From Selenomonadaceae bacterium (lineage in GTDB: Bacteria > Bacillota > Negativicutes > Selenomonadales > Selenomonadaceae), in assembly GCA_017634675.1 (NCBI GenBank), contig JAGBMX010000095.1, positions 1 to 44,401 of the forward strand: a DNA stretch of 44,401 nucleotides. Direction: 5' to 3'. Each line of letters begins with the position of its first letter. Within the stretch, counting starts at the first letter, position 1. The notes under the pieces are model-generated. The model had not been told where the DNA came from. It saw only the letters and a program-made list of their open reading frames with translations, and searched no databases. Shown here piece by piece: positions 1 to 7,695 of the stretch. A program made the translations under genes and the position numbers.

Positions 1-24
1 AAAGAGAAAAAGAAAAAACTTTAA
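1..24 (-). repeat. Triplex-type repeat, copy 1 (cut by window edge)
   Basis: Only the Y1-side end is present: a purine run followed by the conserved flank CTTTAA. Read on the minus strand this is the start of a Y1 arm. It faces away from copy 2, about 60 bases to its right, so the two would form a back-to-back pair like copies D and E near 16.5 kb. Its R arm would lie outside the window, so the triplex match cannot be tested here. Confidence 0.6.
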
Positions 25-74
25 CAAACTCTAACTCAATGTTTAAGTGGAAATTTTTAAATTTCTTCAAACCC

Positions 75-165
75 ATTATTAAAGTTTTTTTCTCTTTTTT
101 CTTTTGTTACTTTTCTTTTTTCTCTTTTTTTACAAAAAAAGAGAAAAAAGAAAAGTAAGAACTTA
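75..165 (+). repeat. Triplex-type repeat, copy 2 (3' of panE-like gene)
   Basis: The flank ATTATTAAAG is followed by Y1 at 85-105 (T7-C-T-C-T6-C-T4), linker GTTAC, Y2 at 111-131 (exact mirror image of Y1), loop AC, and R at 134-154 (A7-G-A-G-A6-G-A4). Y2 plus TTAC pairs with R plus GTAA in a 25-bp hairpin. Y1 matches R position by position in parallel, 21 of 21. The R end lies 12 bases beyond the last base of the panE-like stop codon on the opposite strand. Confidence 0.85.
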
Positions 166-166
166 C

Positions 167-1090
167 TTATAGCCCCTTACTATCTCCCCATTTTGCCACT
201 TTTTCATAAAGGGGTGTTTCTACATCATATTCCTTGCCGAGCTTCACAACCCGTCTTACCAGTCCGTCGAACTCCGATGACTTTCCTGCAAGTACATCTC
301 TTTGCATACTTGAATTTAAACCTTTTTTGAAAGCGTCCATCATTGTTGTTCCGGTTTCCACCAAATCGCGCTCAAAAGTTATGCCCATTGCGTTTCCGAC
401 CGCCACGACTTCTTTTATCAGTCCCACGAACATATCCCTGACTTCGCCGGGCTTTTGAAAATCATCGGTTACGGCGTTATAGTAAAGCCCCGCCGCTCCC
501 ATTGGAGAGATGAAGGCAAATTTTTGCAGAGCGTCCCTTTCGATATTTTGTGAAAAATGCCCGCGAATCCCCGCATCTTGAAGAATTTTTTCAAGTTTTA
601 CAGCTTTTTCCTCAAGTTTTCGAGGTTGATTTTTTCTGTATCCATATATAACGCGGAAAATTTTTTCGGGTTGCTCCGCAACGCCAGCCTCTAAAATTTT
701 TGCGAAAATATAAATGCAACCATCCAAAACGGTAAGATTAGGAAGTCGCTTGTTTATCACGTCTCCCGTACCGAACACGTTCAATATGGGAACGACAAGG
801 GTGCTTTCCCCCGCCGCTTTCGCCAAAAAGTCTATGGCGTCCTCCACGGAATAATATTTCACGCACACGAATATTACATCGGGATTTTCCGCATATTCTT
901 CCGCGCTTACCGCTTTTGCGGGATTTATCAAAATATCTCCTTCGTGCGACCTTTTTAACAAAAGCCCCTTTTCCTTTATGGCTTCAAGATGTTTTCCTCT
1001 TGCCACAAAGGTTACGTCTTCTCCGGCTTTTGCCAAATATGCGCCGATAGCGGACCCGGTGCCGCCTGCGCCAAATATAACAATATTCAT
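167..1090 (-). CDS. Ketopantoate reductase family protein (PanE/ApbA-like)
   Basis: A 307-residue NADP-dependent oxidoreductase of the 2-dehydropantoate 2-reductase family, which reduces ketopantoate to pantoate for CoA synthesis in the cytoplasm. The N-terminal Rossmann motif GAGGTGSAIGAYLA is clear. The C-terminal helical domain holds RDALQKFAF with the family lysine and SSMQRDVLAGKSSEFD, the substrate-binding region. The ATG at 1090 is preferred because AGGTGA lies just upstream; an in-frame GTG at 1099 is part of that ribosome-binding site. It is last in the operon leuS-azlC-azlD-panE, and azlD ends 9 bases upstream. Pantoate derives from the valine-pathway keto acid, which fits the branched-chain theme. 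Many family members are paralogues with other substrates, so no gene symbol is given. Confidence 0.85.
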   Translation of the reverse strand: MNIVIFGAGGTGSAIGAYLAKAGEDVTFVARGKHLEAIKEKGLLLKRSHEGDILINPAKAVSAEEYAENPDVIFVCVKYYSVEDAIDFLAKAAGESTLVVPILNVFGTGDVINKRLPNLTVLDGCIYIFAKILEAGVAEQPEKIFRVIYGYRKNQPRKLEEKAVKLEKILQDAGIRGHFSQNIERDALQKFAFISPMGAAGLYYNAVTDDFQKPGEVRDMFVGLIKEVVAVGNAMGITFERDLVETGTTMMDAFKKGLNSSMQRDVLAGKSSEFDGLVRRVVKLGKEYDVETPLYEKVAKWGDSKGL

Positions 1091-1099
1091 AACTATCAC

Positions 1100-1408
1100 C
1101 TACAACAGAATTGCTTCGGTTATAAAAACGACTGCGCAAGCCGCCGCCGCAACCTTGAACAGACTTCCACCGAAAAACGCCAATACGCTTGCCGCCAAAA
1201 ACGCCGCCACTCCCGACGCAACCGAACGCGTCGCGTAAAATATCCCCGGCACGGTCATTACCGCAAGGGTAACATACGGTACATAATGCAGAAAAGAGCG
1301 TATAAAGGGATGTTTTATCTCCCCCCTGATAAGCGTCAGCGGCAAAATCCTTATCAGTACCGTAACCAAACCCATTAGAAAAATATATACCCCAATATCG
1401 TGATTCAT
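1100..1408 (-). CDS. azlD: AzlD family branched-chain amino acid transport subunit
   Basis: A 102-residue membrane protein with three or four hydrophobic segments (GVYIFLMGLVTVLIRILPL; VTLAVMTVPGIFYA; VAAFLAASVLAFFGGSLF; AACAVVFITEAILL). AzlD is the small partner of AzlC in branched-chain amino acid and analogue exporters of the LIV-E class. The motif TVLIRILPLTLIRG near the N-terminus is typical. Its ATG overlaps the azlC stop codon in an ATGA arrangement, so translation is probably coupled. Confidence 0.88.
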   Translation of the reverse strand: MNHDIGVYIFLMGLVTVLIRILPLTLIRGEIKHPFIRSFLHYVPYVTLAVMTVPGIFYATRSVASGVAAFLAASVLAFFGGSLFKVAAAACAVVFITEAILL

Positions 1409-2124
1409 TTAACCTTCTCTTTCACGGGACACAAATACGCCGCAACGGCAGATATTGCAAGAGTTAAAACAATAGTGCGCGAACCCGCAGAAATTTCTCC
1501 TATCCACGGCAGAACGCTCGCCGACAAACTAGCAACGAAACTTATAACTATTACCCGTTTTAAAATTTTATCTTCTCTTGCAGGCGGCACAATCACGGCA
1601 AGAAACATTCCGTATAACGCGACTCCTAACGCGCTTACCGCATATTCCGGCAGAATGTTTCCCATATCAATGCCGATAGCGGTGCCAATCGACCACGCAG
1701 GCACCGCCACCGCCATAGCTCCGTAATTATAATACGGATTTATCGCGCCGCGTCTTCCTATGGTTATGCCGAAAATTTCGTCCGTTATGCCAAAACCTAC
1801 TCCAAGACGGTGCCACAACGAAGTTTTGGGCGAAAATCGCTGACTTAAAACACAACTCATCAAAAGATAACGGATATTTGCCACAATGGTAATAATTATT
1901 ATCTCCAAATACGGCGCGTCCGCTTTTATTGTCAAAAATCCCGCATACTCTCCTGCGGAAGCCAAATTGATAAAGCTTGCCACCGCTCCTTGAAAAGAAC
2001 TGAGTCCAGCTTCTCTGGCGATTATGCCGAGGGTAAAGGACACCACCAAATACCCCAAGGCAATAGGCACGCCGTCCCGCATCCCCGCAAAAAACACTTT
2101 GATTCTGTTATTTAACAACTCCAT
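1405..2124 (-). CDS. azlC: AzlC family branched-chain amino acid permease
   Basis: A 239-residue inner-membrane protein with repeated hydrophobic segments and the AzlC opening GMRDGVPIALGYLVVSFTLG. With AzlD it should form an exporter of leucine, isoleucine or valine. The start codon is only 2 bases after the leuS stop, so it is translated from the same message. Placing a leucine exporter behind leucyl-tRNA synthetase suggests shared control by leucine status, although no T-box leader is seen upstream of leuS. Confidence 0.9.
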   Translation of the reverse strand: MELLNNRIKVFFAGMRDGVPIALGYLVVSFTLGIIAREAGLSSFQGAVASFINLASAGEYAGFLTIKADAPYLEIIIITIVANIRYLLMSCVLSQRFSPKTSLWHRLGVGFGITDEIFGITIGRRGAINPYYNYGAMAVAVPAWSIGTAIGIDMGNILPEYAVSALGVALYGMFLAVIVPPAREDKILKRVIVISFVASLSASVLPWIGEISAGSRTIVLTLAISAVAAYLCPVKEKVK

Positions 2125-2126
2125 GC

Positions 2127-4604
2127 TTAATCTCTTACCACAATGTTTACCAATTTCCCGGGAACGGCGATAACCTTTACAATGGTCTTTCCCGCTATAG
2201 CCGCCGCTATCTTTTCCCTTTCCTTCGCCAACTCGATAAGAGTGTCTTTATCCGTATCCGCAGGCACGGTGAGTTTATCGCGAACTTTCCCGTTTATCTG
2301 CGCCACAATCTCAATCTCGTCCGTTTTGGTCGCTGCTTCGTCGTAACTCGGCCATGATTTTTGATGTATGCTCCCGTCGTTAAAGAGTTTCTCGTTCAAT
2401 TCTTCGGCGATATGCGGCGCAAAAGGCGCAATCATTAAGAGCAACGCGCGAGCCGTTTCTCTTGCCAAACCGGAATTTATTTCCTTATCTTGGAAAGTGT
2501 AAAGGGTGTTCACAAGTTCCATAACCGAACTTATGGCGGTGTTGAACATAAAGCGTTCGCCCACGTCCTCCGTCACTTTCTTTATGGTAACGTGCAACTT
2601 GTGGCGAAGCTCTTTTTCTTCCTTGTTGAGAGCCGCAACATCGTAATTTTCGGGCGCTGATTTTATTTTATCCTCAAAGTGAAGCAATATGCGCCATAAT
2701 CTGCCCAAAAATCTATACGCGCCTTCAACCCCTTGGTCGCTCCACTCCAAATCCCTATCCACGGGCGCGGCGAACAAGATAAAGAGTCTTGCCGTGTCCG
2801 CGCCGTATTTTTCGATGATTTCCTCCGGCGAAACCACGTTGCCTTTGGATTTGCTCATTTTCGCCCCGTCTTTTATAACCATGCCTTGAGTTAAAAGTCT
2901 GGTAAAAGGTTCGTCGAAGTCCAAAAGTTTTGCGTCCCTCAATACCTTTGTGAAAAATCTCGAATACAAAAGATGAAGTATGGCGTGTTCAATGCCGCCT
3001 ATATATTGGTCTACCGGCGCAAAGTAATTCACTTTGTCCCTGTCAAAAGGCTTTTCGTTGTTCTTTGGGTCGGTATAACGCAAGAAATACCATGACGAGC
3101 AAAGGAAAGTATCCATAGTGTCCGTTTCACGTTTTGCCGGTGCGCCGCATTTCGGGCATTTTACATTTATAAATTCTTCGCTTCTCGCTAAAGGGGATAC
3201 CGCTCCCTCTTCAAAGCTGATGTTCTCGGGAAGCCGCACGGGTAAATCTTCTTCCGGAACCAACACTTCGCCGCAATGTTCGCAGTATATAATGGGAATC
3301 GGCGCGCCCCAATAACGCTGCCTTGAAATAAGCCAATCCCTTAAACGATAATTAACCCGTCTTTTGCCGAAACCCTGCTCCTCGGCGTAGTCCATGATGG
3401 CTTCCATTGCTTCATGGAACTCCATGCCGGTAAATTGCGCCGAATTAACCATAACGCCTTCTTTTTCAACGTAAGCTTCGGTCATTTCGTCTATGTTCAA
3501 AGTTACGCCTTTAGGCTGCAACGTCAAAATCTTCTTTATGCCGTATTTCGTAGCGAAGCGGAAATCCCTTTCATCTCCAGAAGGCACGCCCATAACTGCT
3601 CCTGTGCCGTATTCGGCGAGCACGTAATTCGTGATCCAAATTTCAACCTCATTGCCGTTAAATGGATTTATGCAGGTAAAACCTGTGTTGATGCCTTCCT
3701 TCTCCGATTCGCTTGAAGTCCTTTCCATTTCCGACTGGTTGCGCGCCCTCTCGCAAAATTTACGAATATCGTCCGACTTATCGCTTTTCTCCAGAATCTT
3801 TTCCACGAGAGGATGTTCCGCCGCCAGCGCCAAAAAGGTAATGCCGTAAGAAGTATCGGGGCGCGTTGTATACACGGAAATTTCCTCATCCAAAGCCGGG
3901 GCTTTAAATGTAATTTCCAAGCCGACGCTTCTGCCAATCCAGTTTTCCTGCATTATCTTAACTCTTTCAGGCCAACCTTCAAGCTTATCCAAATCCTTCA
4001 GCAGTTCGTCCGCATAATCGGTTATCTTAAAGAACCACTGGGACAAATCCTTTTTATGTACTTCACCGTCACAACGCCAGCACTTGCCTTCAATCACCTG
4101 TTCGTTTGCAAGCACCGTGCCGCAATTATCGCACCAGTTCACCGAAGCCTTTTTCTTATACGCCAACCCTCTTTTGTAAAAAAGCTCGAAAAACCATTGC
4201 GTCCACTTATAATACTCCGGCGAGCAGGTTATGGCCTCTCTGTCCCAATCATAAGAAAGCCCCATGCCGTTTTGCTGACGCTTCATATTCTCTATATTCG
4301 CATAAGTCCATTTAGCGGGATGCACCCCGTTCTTTATAGCCGCATTCTCCGCCGGCATACCGAACGAATCAAAACCCATAGGATGCAGCACGTTTAGCCC
4401 TTGCATCTTCTTAAACCTTGCCAATACGTCCCCAATGGAATAATTGCGCACATGACCCATGTGCAAATTACCCGAAGGGTACGGGAACATCTCTAGCGTA
4501 TAGTACTTCTTCTTTCCTTCGTCCATCTCCGTCTTAAACGTATTTTCCCCGAACCACTTATCCTGCCACTTCTTCTCAATATTTTTCGGCTCGTACTTAT
4601 CCAT
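2127..4604 (-). CDS. leuS: Leucyl-tRNA synthetase
   Basis: An 825-residue class I aminoacyl-tRNA synthetase that charges tRNA-Leu. The HIGH-type motif is HMGH in [15 protein letters not shown] near residue 50, a zinc-type cysteine pair is seen (CDNCGT, CWRCDG), and the editing (CP1) domain follows. The KMSKS signature is intact in [19 protein letters not shown]. The length is normal. The start is the ATG at 4604, because AGGAGG at 4611-4616 is correctly spaced for it and abuts the in-frame ATG at 4610. It is first in the operon with azlC, azlD and the panE-like gene. Triplex-type repeat copy B lies in its 5' leader, with its purine arm ending 36 bases before the start. Confidence 0.97.
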   Translation of the reverse strand: MDKYEPKNIEKKWQDKWFGENTFKTEMDEGKKKYYTLEMFPYPSGNLHMGHVRNYSIGDVLARFKKMQGLNVLHPMGFDSFGMPAENAAIKNGVHPAKWTYANIENMKRQQNGMGLSYDWDREAITCSPEYYKWTQWFFELFYKRGLAYKKKASVNWCDNCGTVLANEQVIEGKCWRCDGEVHKKDLSQWFFKITDYADELLKDLDKLEGWPERVKIMQENWIGRSVGLEITFKAPALDEEISVYTTRPDTSYGITFLALAAEHPLVEKILEKSDKSDDIRKFCERARNQSEMERTSSESEKEGINTGFTCINPFNGNEVEIWITNYVLAEYGTGAVMGVPSGDERDFRFATKYGIKKILTLQPKGVTLNIDEMTEAYVEKEGVMVNSAQFTGMEFHEAMEAIMDYAEEQGFGKRRVNYRLRDWLISRQRYWGAPIPIIYCEHCGEVLVPEEDLPVRLPENISFEEGAVSPLARSEEFINVKCPKCGAPAKRETDTMDTFLCSSWYFLRYTDPKNNEKPFDRDKVNYFAPVDQYIGGIEHAILHLLYSRFFTKVLRDAKLLDFDEPFTRLLTQGMVIKDGAKMSKSKGNVVSPEEIIEKYGADTARLFILFAAPVDRDLEWSDQGVEGAYRFLGRLWRILLHFEDKIKSAPENYDVAALNKEEKELRHKLHVTIKKVTEDVGERFMFNTAISSVMELVNTLYTFQDKEINSGLARETARALLLMIAPFAPHIAEELNEKLFNDGSIHQKSWPSYDEAATKTDEIEIVAQINGKVRDKLTVPADTDKDTLIELAKEREKIAAAIAGKTIVKVIAVPGKLVNIVVRD

Positions 4605-4630
4605 AAACATCCTCCTGCGGTGTAAATATC

Positions 4631-4727
4631 AGCTTCTTACTTTCTTTTTTCTCTTTCTTTTTTGTAAAAAAGAAAGAGAAAAAAGAAAGTAACAAAGAAA
4701 AAAGAGAAAGAAAAAACTTTAATAATT
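4631..4727 (-). repeat. Triplex-type repeat, copy B (5' of leuS)
   Basis: On the minus strand, AATTATTAAAG is followed by Y1 (T6-C-T3-C-T-C-T6-C-T3; plus positions 4716-4694), GTTAC, mirror-image Y2, loop AC, and R (4663-4641). Y1 matches R in parallel at 23 of 23 positions, and Y2 pairs with R along the whole arm, extended by TTAC/GTAA. It is in the same sense as leuS, with 36 bases between R and the leuS ATG. The rest of the 4728-4998 gap is AT-rich; I see no T-box, tRNA or gene in it. Confidence 0.88.
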
Positions 4728-4998
4728 GGGATTAGACTCAATTTTATGTTTGCGTTTTAAATATTAGATCGCCGTCAAATACAGATAAATTTTATTCGAC
4801 ATAAATTTATAATTTCCTTTTTTGATATTTTGTATTCAAAAAAAGATAAAACCACTTTATTCGGATAAAAAAACGCCAAAGTCAGGTCAATTTTATTATG
4901 GCAACAACAGTAAAATCGAACTTACAGCTTACGGTTATCGGAGCTTTTCACTAAAATCAATTCGATTTGGGAAATTAATGTCACCTTGTAATATGCCC

Positions 4999-5382
4999 TC
5001 ACTTTACTTCAATCGACAGAACTTTATCTATTGCTCCGGGTTTTTCTTGGAAAAGTTCCAACAACAAACCGTCGGGAAGTTCCACCCATTTCTCGGGTTT
5101 GCCATCTACAGCGTGTACTCCTTCGTAAGCAAGCATTTCTCTAAGTGTCCCCTTAAAATCTTCCGTCACAATCCCCAAGTGATGCCCTTGTCCTGCCGCA
5201 TAGTTATCAGGCGAAGAAACAAGTTGCAATCCGCCGCGCAGCCAGACTTGCTCTAATTTACCATTCGCTTCTTTCCGCCGAATAACATCCATACCCAGCA
5301 CGTTTTCAAAAAAGCGGATGCTCCATTCAATATCATGGACTGTTACCGCTGCGTGTTCCAAATACGATGATTTCTTTTTCAT
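4999..5382 (-). CDS. VOC (glyoxalase/bleomycin-resistance fold) family protein
   Basis: A 127-residue single-domain vicinal-oxygen-chelate protein. It opens with LEHAAVTVHDIEWSIRFFENVLGMDV, which is the first beta-alpha-beta module with a probable metal-binding His. It continues with GHHLGIV (second metal-ligand region) and LLLELFQE (terminal glutamate ligand). The start is the ATG at 5382, with AAGGAG 5 bases upstream; the longer upstream reading frame has no such site. The reaction is unknown. I considered methylmalonyl-CoA epimerase because of the propionate pathway 27 kb away, but the sequence looks more like generic lactoylglutathione-lyase relatives. It stands alone, divergent from the M48 gene. 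Confidence 0.8.
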   Translation of the reverse strand: MKKKSSYLEHAAVTVHDIEWSIRFFENVLGMDVIRRKEANGKLEQVWLRGGLQLVSSPDNYAAGQGHHLGIVTEDFKGTLREMLAYEGVHAVDGKPEKWVELPDGLLLELFQEKPGAIDKVLSIEVK

Positions 5383-5640
5383 GGCAACTCCTTTACTCTT
5401 AATGGTTATTATCTGCCTTAGATATTCGCCGCAACAGCTCAAAATCCTTTTTGAAAGGAGCGGCTCATCCAATCCTTATGGGAATAATAGCTTTGGCTAC
5501 GTCTAAAAAATGTGATTATTTAACAAATTTCGACATCTAAATCATACCCATTATACCGCATCGCTTTTGACATACATATGGCGCTGAAAATGTTTTAACA
5601 TAACATAAAGGATCTGTCCGCATTTACATGAAAATTTTTT

Positions 5641-5669
5641 TTGCAAATTTCACAAATTTTTTTTATAAT
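5641..5669 (+). promoter_or_regulatory. Sigma-A type promoter for the M48/TPR gene
   Basis: TTGCAA (5641-5646) and a perfect TATAAT (5664-5669) are separated by exactly 17 bases, about 130 bases before the ATG at 5800. The rest of the 5383-5799 gap holds no gene that I can recognise. A minus-strand TATAAT at 5550-5555 could belong to the VOC gene, but it has no convincing -35 box. Confidence 0.7.
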
Positions 5670-5799
5670 AAAGTCGGTTTTTTATTACTAGAATAAACCG
5701 CCAAAAATACTTATGCTTGATTTTACTTTCCCGCTCAAATGGCTGGGAAAGCAAAACACAAAACTTATCATCGTCAACTATAAATTTGGAGCCATTGCC

Positions 5800-7578
5800 A
5801 TGCGAAAAATTTTAGTATTTGTTTTTCTGATCACCGCTATTTTTACCCGTCCCGTTCTTGCCGCAGATTCGTGGGCAATCGCCGCCGAAGCGTTGGGAGT
5901 TTACGCGGCGTATAGGAGCGCGCTATCTTCCATGCTGGAAATGGGCGAAAACGTCCACGCGCAAGTTGAAACACGCAGGATTGATTTAAAAGAGAACGGG
6001 ATTGACGAAAACAAAGAGGATAACGAGATTGTAAACCGCATTATGACTAAACTTACCCAACAGGGAGATTACGCCCTTCGCGCAAATTCCCTGCCCTTTT
6101 TGTGGATGGTGAACAACAGCAATCGGTTTAACGCTTCGTGTTATCCCACAAATTATATCAGTATTAACAAGGGACTTTTGCGGGCGTTGGAAAAAGACGA
6201 CAGCGCGCTTGCGGCGGTGTTCGCCCATGAGATGATTCACGGGCTTATGCAGCACAGCGCCCACAGTTACGCAGAGGTTATGGCGGGAATGATGGCGGGC
6301 GCTATGATAGGCGCAAACGGCGCTCGTATAGATTGGGAAAGATTAAACGGCATGATTGGTTACGGCGTAGCGAAAAATGTGATACTTCCCGCAGAAGAGG
6401 AAGCCGATGAAAAGGGATTTTACCTTATGACGAGCGCGGGATTTCATCCCGGCGGCGGCGCTATGGCAATGAGCCGCATGAATCATTATCTGCATTACGA
6501 AACCACCGATATATTCGAACTTGCAAGCGACGATAAAAATAACAAAACCGTCAGCGACCATCCTGAAACCGAAGACAGAGAAAAGAAACTTGCCGCGCTT
6601 ATGACAGAATACGGCGTAGGTCACGTTGAGGTGAGGGAAAGTTCCAAGGTTTACCTTGACGGTAAACTGATTTTTACCGCAAAAGATACGGGCAGAGGCT
6701 ACGACAACCGCCCCGAAACAGCTTACGGAATAGCGGGGGGACTTTCCAAGGCGTTTCACGATTACGATTCATTTGAAGAGTGGAATTTTACCAAAACGGA
6801 CTACCTAACAAAAGACGCGGCGTATAAGACATTAAAAGAAAATATGCGCTCGTCCGATTTAGAGCCTTTGATAAAGACGGCGTACCAAACGGAGGATAAA
6901 TCTAAGCGAAATGCGGTAAAGATTGCGGAAGAAAAACGTCACAGAGAGGCGTTAAAGACGAGGGCGGAGGCTTTAAACGTACCGTCAGCGAAGGCGGATT
7001 TATACCGTTACAGATGCGACGCGTACAGCGATTATCTTATGGGCGACCACGCTTTAGCGGAAATTGCAAGGGCTAATTTAGCGAGAAATCAGAGCAACCC
7101 CGCCGAATGTATGGTGATGGAAGCGAGAGCGTTGGCGGCGAAGGGAAATTACAAGGCCGCTTTGGAACTGGCTTCAAAAGGCATAGCAAAAGACGGCAAA
7201 AACGAGTATAATTACCTCAACCGCGCGGACATTTACCATATTCAGGGACAATTGCAGGAAGCGATAAAAGACGTTCGCGCGGCTATAAATGTCAATGAGA
7301 AAAATTTCGTGTCTTGGAAAGTTTTGGGCAATCTCTTAGAGGAATCCGGAGATTTAACGGGCGCAACGGAAGCTTTTAAGAAAGCGCACGAAATTGACAA
7401 GAAAGGGTTTATACCGCTGAACTATTTGAAGGACATAGACACAAAGGCTTATGAAGCGGCGGTAAAAAATCGAATAAGAGCGGAAAAGCAATTAGTCGAG
7501 GAATTTAACGAGAAATATAAGGATACGTCAAAGAAGAAAAGAGGAAAAAATTTTACTGCCAGCGTTTATCAAAACTAA
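5800..7578 (+). CDS. Secreted M48 family metalloprotease with C-terminal TPRs (BepA-like)
   Basis: A 592-residue protein with a signal peptide (MRKILVFVFLITAIFTRPVLA, cleavage near AADSWA), so it should act outside the inner membrane. The zinc protease motif HEMIH is near residue 143 in AAVFAHEMIHGLM, and the third ligand lies in EEEADEKGFYLM near residue 202. The C-terminal part contains tetratricopeptide-like helices such as ALELASKGIAKDGKNEYNYL and ATEAFKKAHEIDKKG. M48-TPR proteins such as BepA/YfgC are periplasmic proteases and chaperones for outer-membrane assembly, which fits a diderm Firmicute. The ATG at 5800 is chosen because TGGAG lies 8 bases upstream and it begins the signal peptide. 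It is monocistronic, with its own promoter at 5641. Confidence 0.88.
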   Translation: MRKILVFVFLITAIFTRPVLAADSWAIAAEALGVYAAYRSALSSMLEMGENVHAQVETRRIDLKENGIDENKEDNEIVNRIMTKLTQQGDYALRANSLPFLWMVNNSNRFNASCYPTNYISINKGLLRALEKDDSALAAVFAHEMIHGLMQHSAHSYAEVMAGMMAGAMIGANGARIDWERLNGMIGYGVAKNVILPAEEEADEKGFYLMTSAGFHPGGGAMAMSRMNHYLHYETTDIFELASDDKNNKTVSDHPETEDREKKLAALMTEYGVGHVEVRESSKVYLDGKLIFTAKDTGRGYDNRPETAYGIAGGLSKAFHDYDSFEEWNFTKTDYLTKDAAYKTLKENMRSSDLEPLIKTAYQTEDKSKRNAVKIAEEKRHREALKTRAEALNVPSAKADLYRYRCDAYSDYLMGDHALAEIARANLARNQSNPAECMVMEARALAAKGNYKAALELASKGIAKDGKNEYNYLNRADIYHIQGQLQEAIKDVRAAINVNEKNFVSWKVLGNLLEESGDLTGATEAFKKAHEIDKKGFIPLNYLKDIDTKAYEAAVKNRIRAEKQLVEEFNEKYKDTSKKKRGKNFTASVYQN

Positions 7579-7589
7579 AATTTTAAGTC

Positions 7590-7670
7590 ATTAAAGTAAA
7601 GTTTTTTCTTTCTCTTTTTTCTTTGTTACTTTCTTTTTTACAAAAAAGAAAGAGAAAAAAGAAAGTAAAG
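7590..7670 (+). repeat. Triplex-type repeat, copy C (Y2 arm shortened)
   Basis: Y1 is at 7602-7624 (T6-C-T3-C-T-C-T6-C-T3) and R at 7642-7664; they match in parallel at 23 of 23 positions and equal the arms of copy B. Y2 is only 10 bases (TTTCTTTTTT), so about 13 bases have been lost, probably by slippage between T6 runs. The remaining TTAC-Y2 can still pair with the 3' part of R. It is in the same sense as the downstream helicase-like gene, with R ending 31 bases before its ATG. Confidence 0.85.
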
Positions 7671-7695
7671 ATAAAAAACACAAGGTAGTGAGGAA

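Noticed and set aside
4605..4998. T-box leader for leuS
   Set aside because: I looked on the minus strand for the AGGGTGGNACCGCG-type box and a terminator before leuS and found neither.
4822..5256. Plus-strand open frame of 144 codons
   Set aside because: It overlaps the VOC gene in antisense, has no ribosome-binding site and its residue pattern is not protein-like.
4999..5382. VOC protein as methylmalonyl-CoA epimerase
   Set aside because: Its length and fold would allow it, but the sequence blocks around the ligands do not look like the epimerase and it is 27 kb from mutAB in another transcription context.
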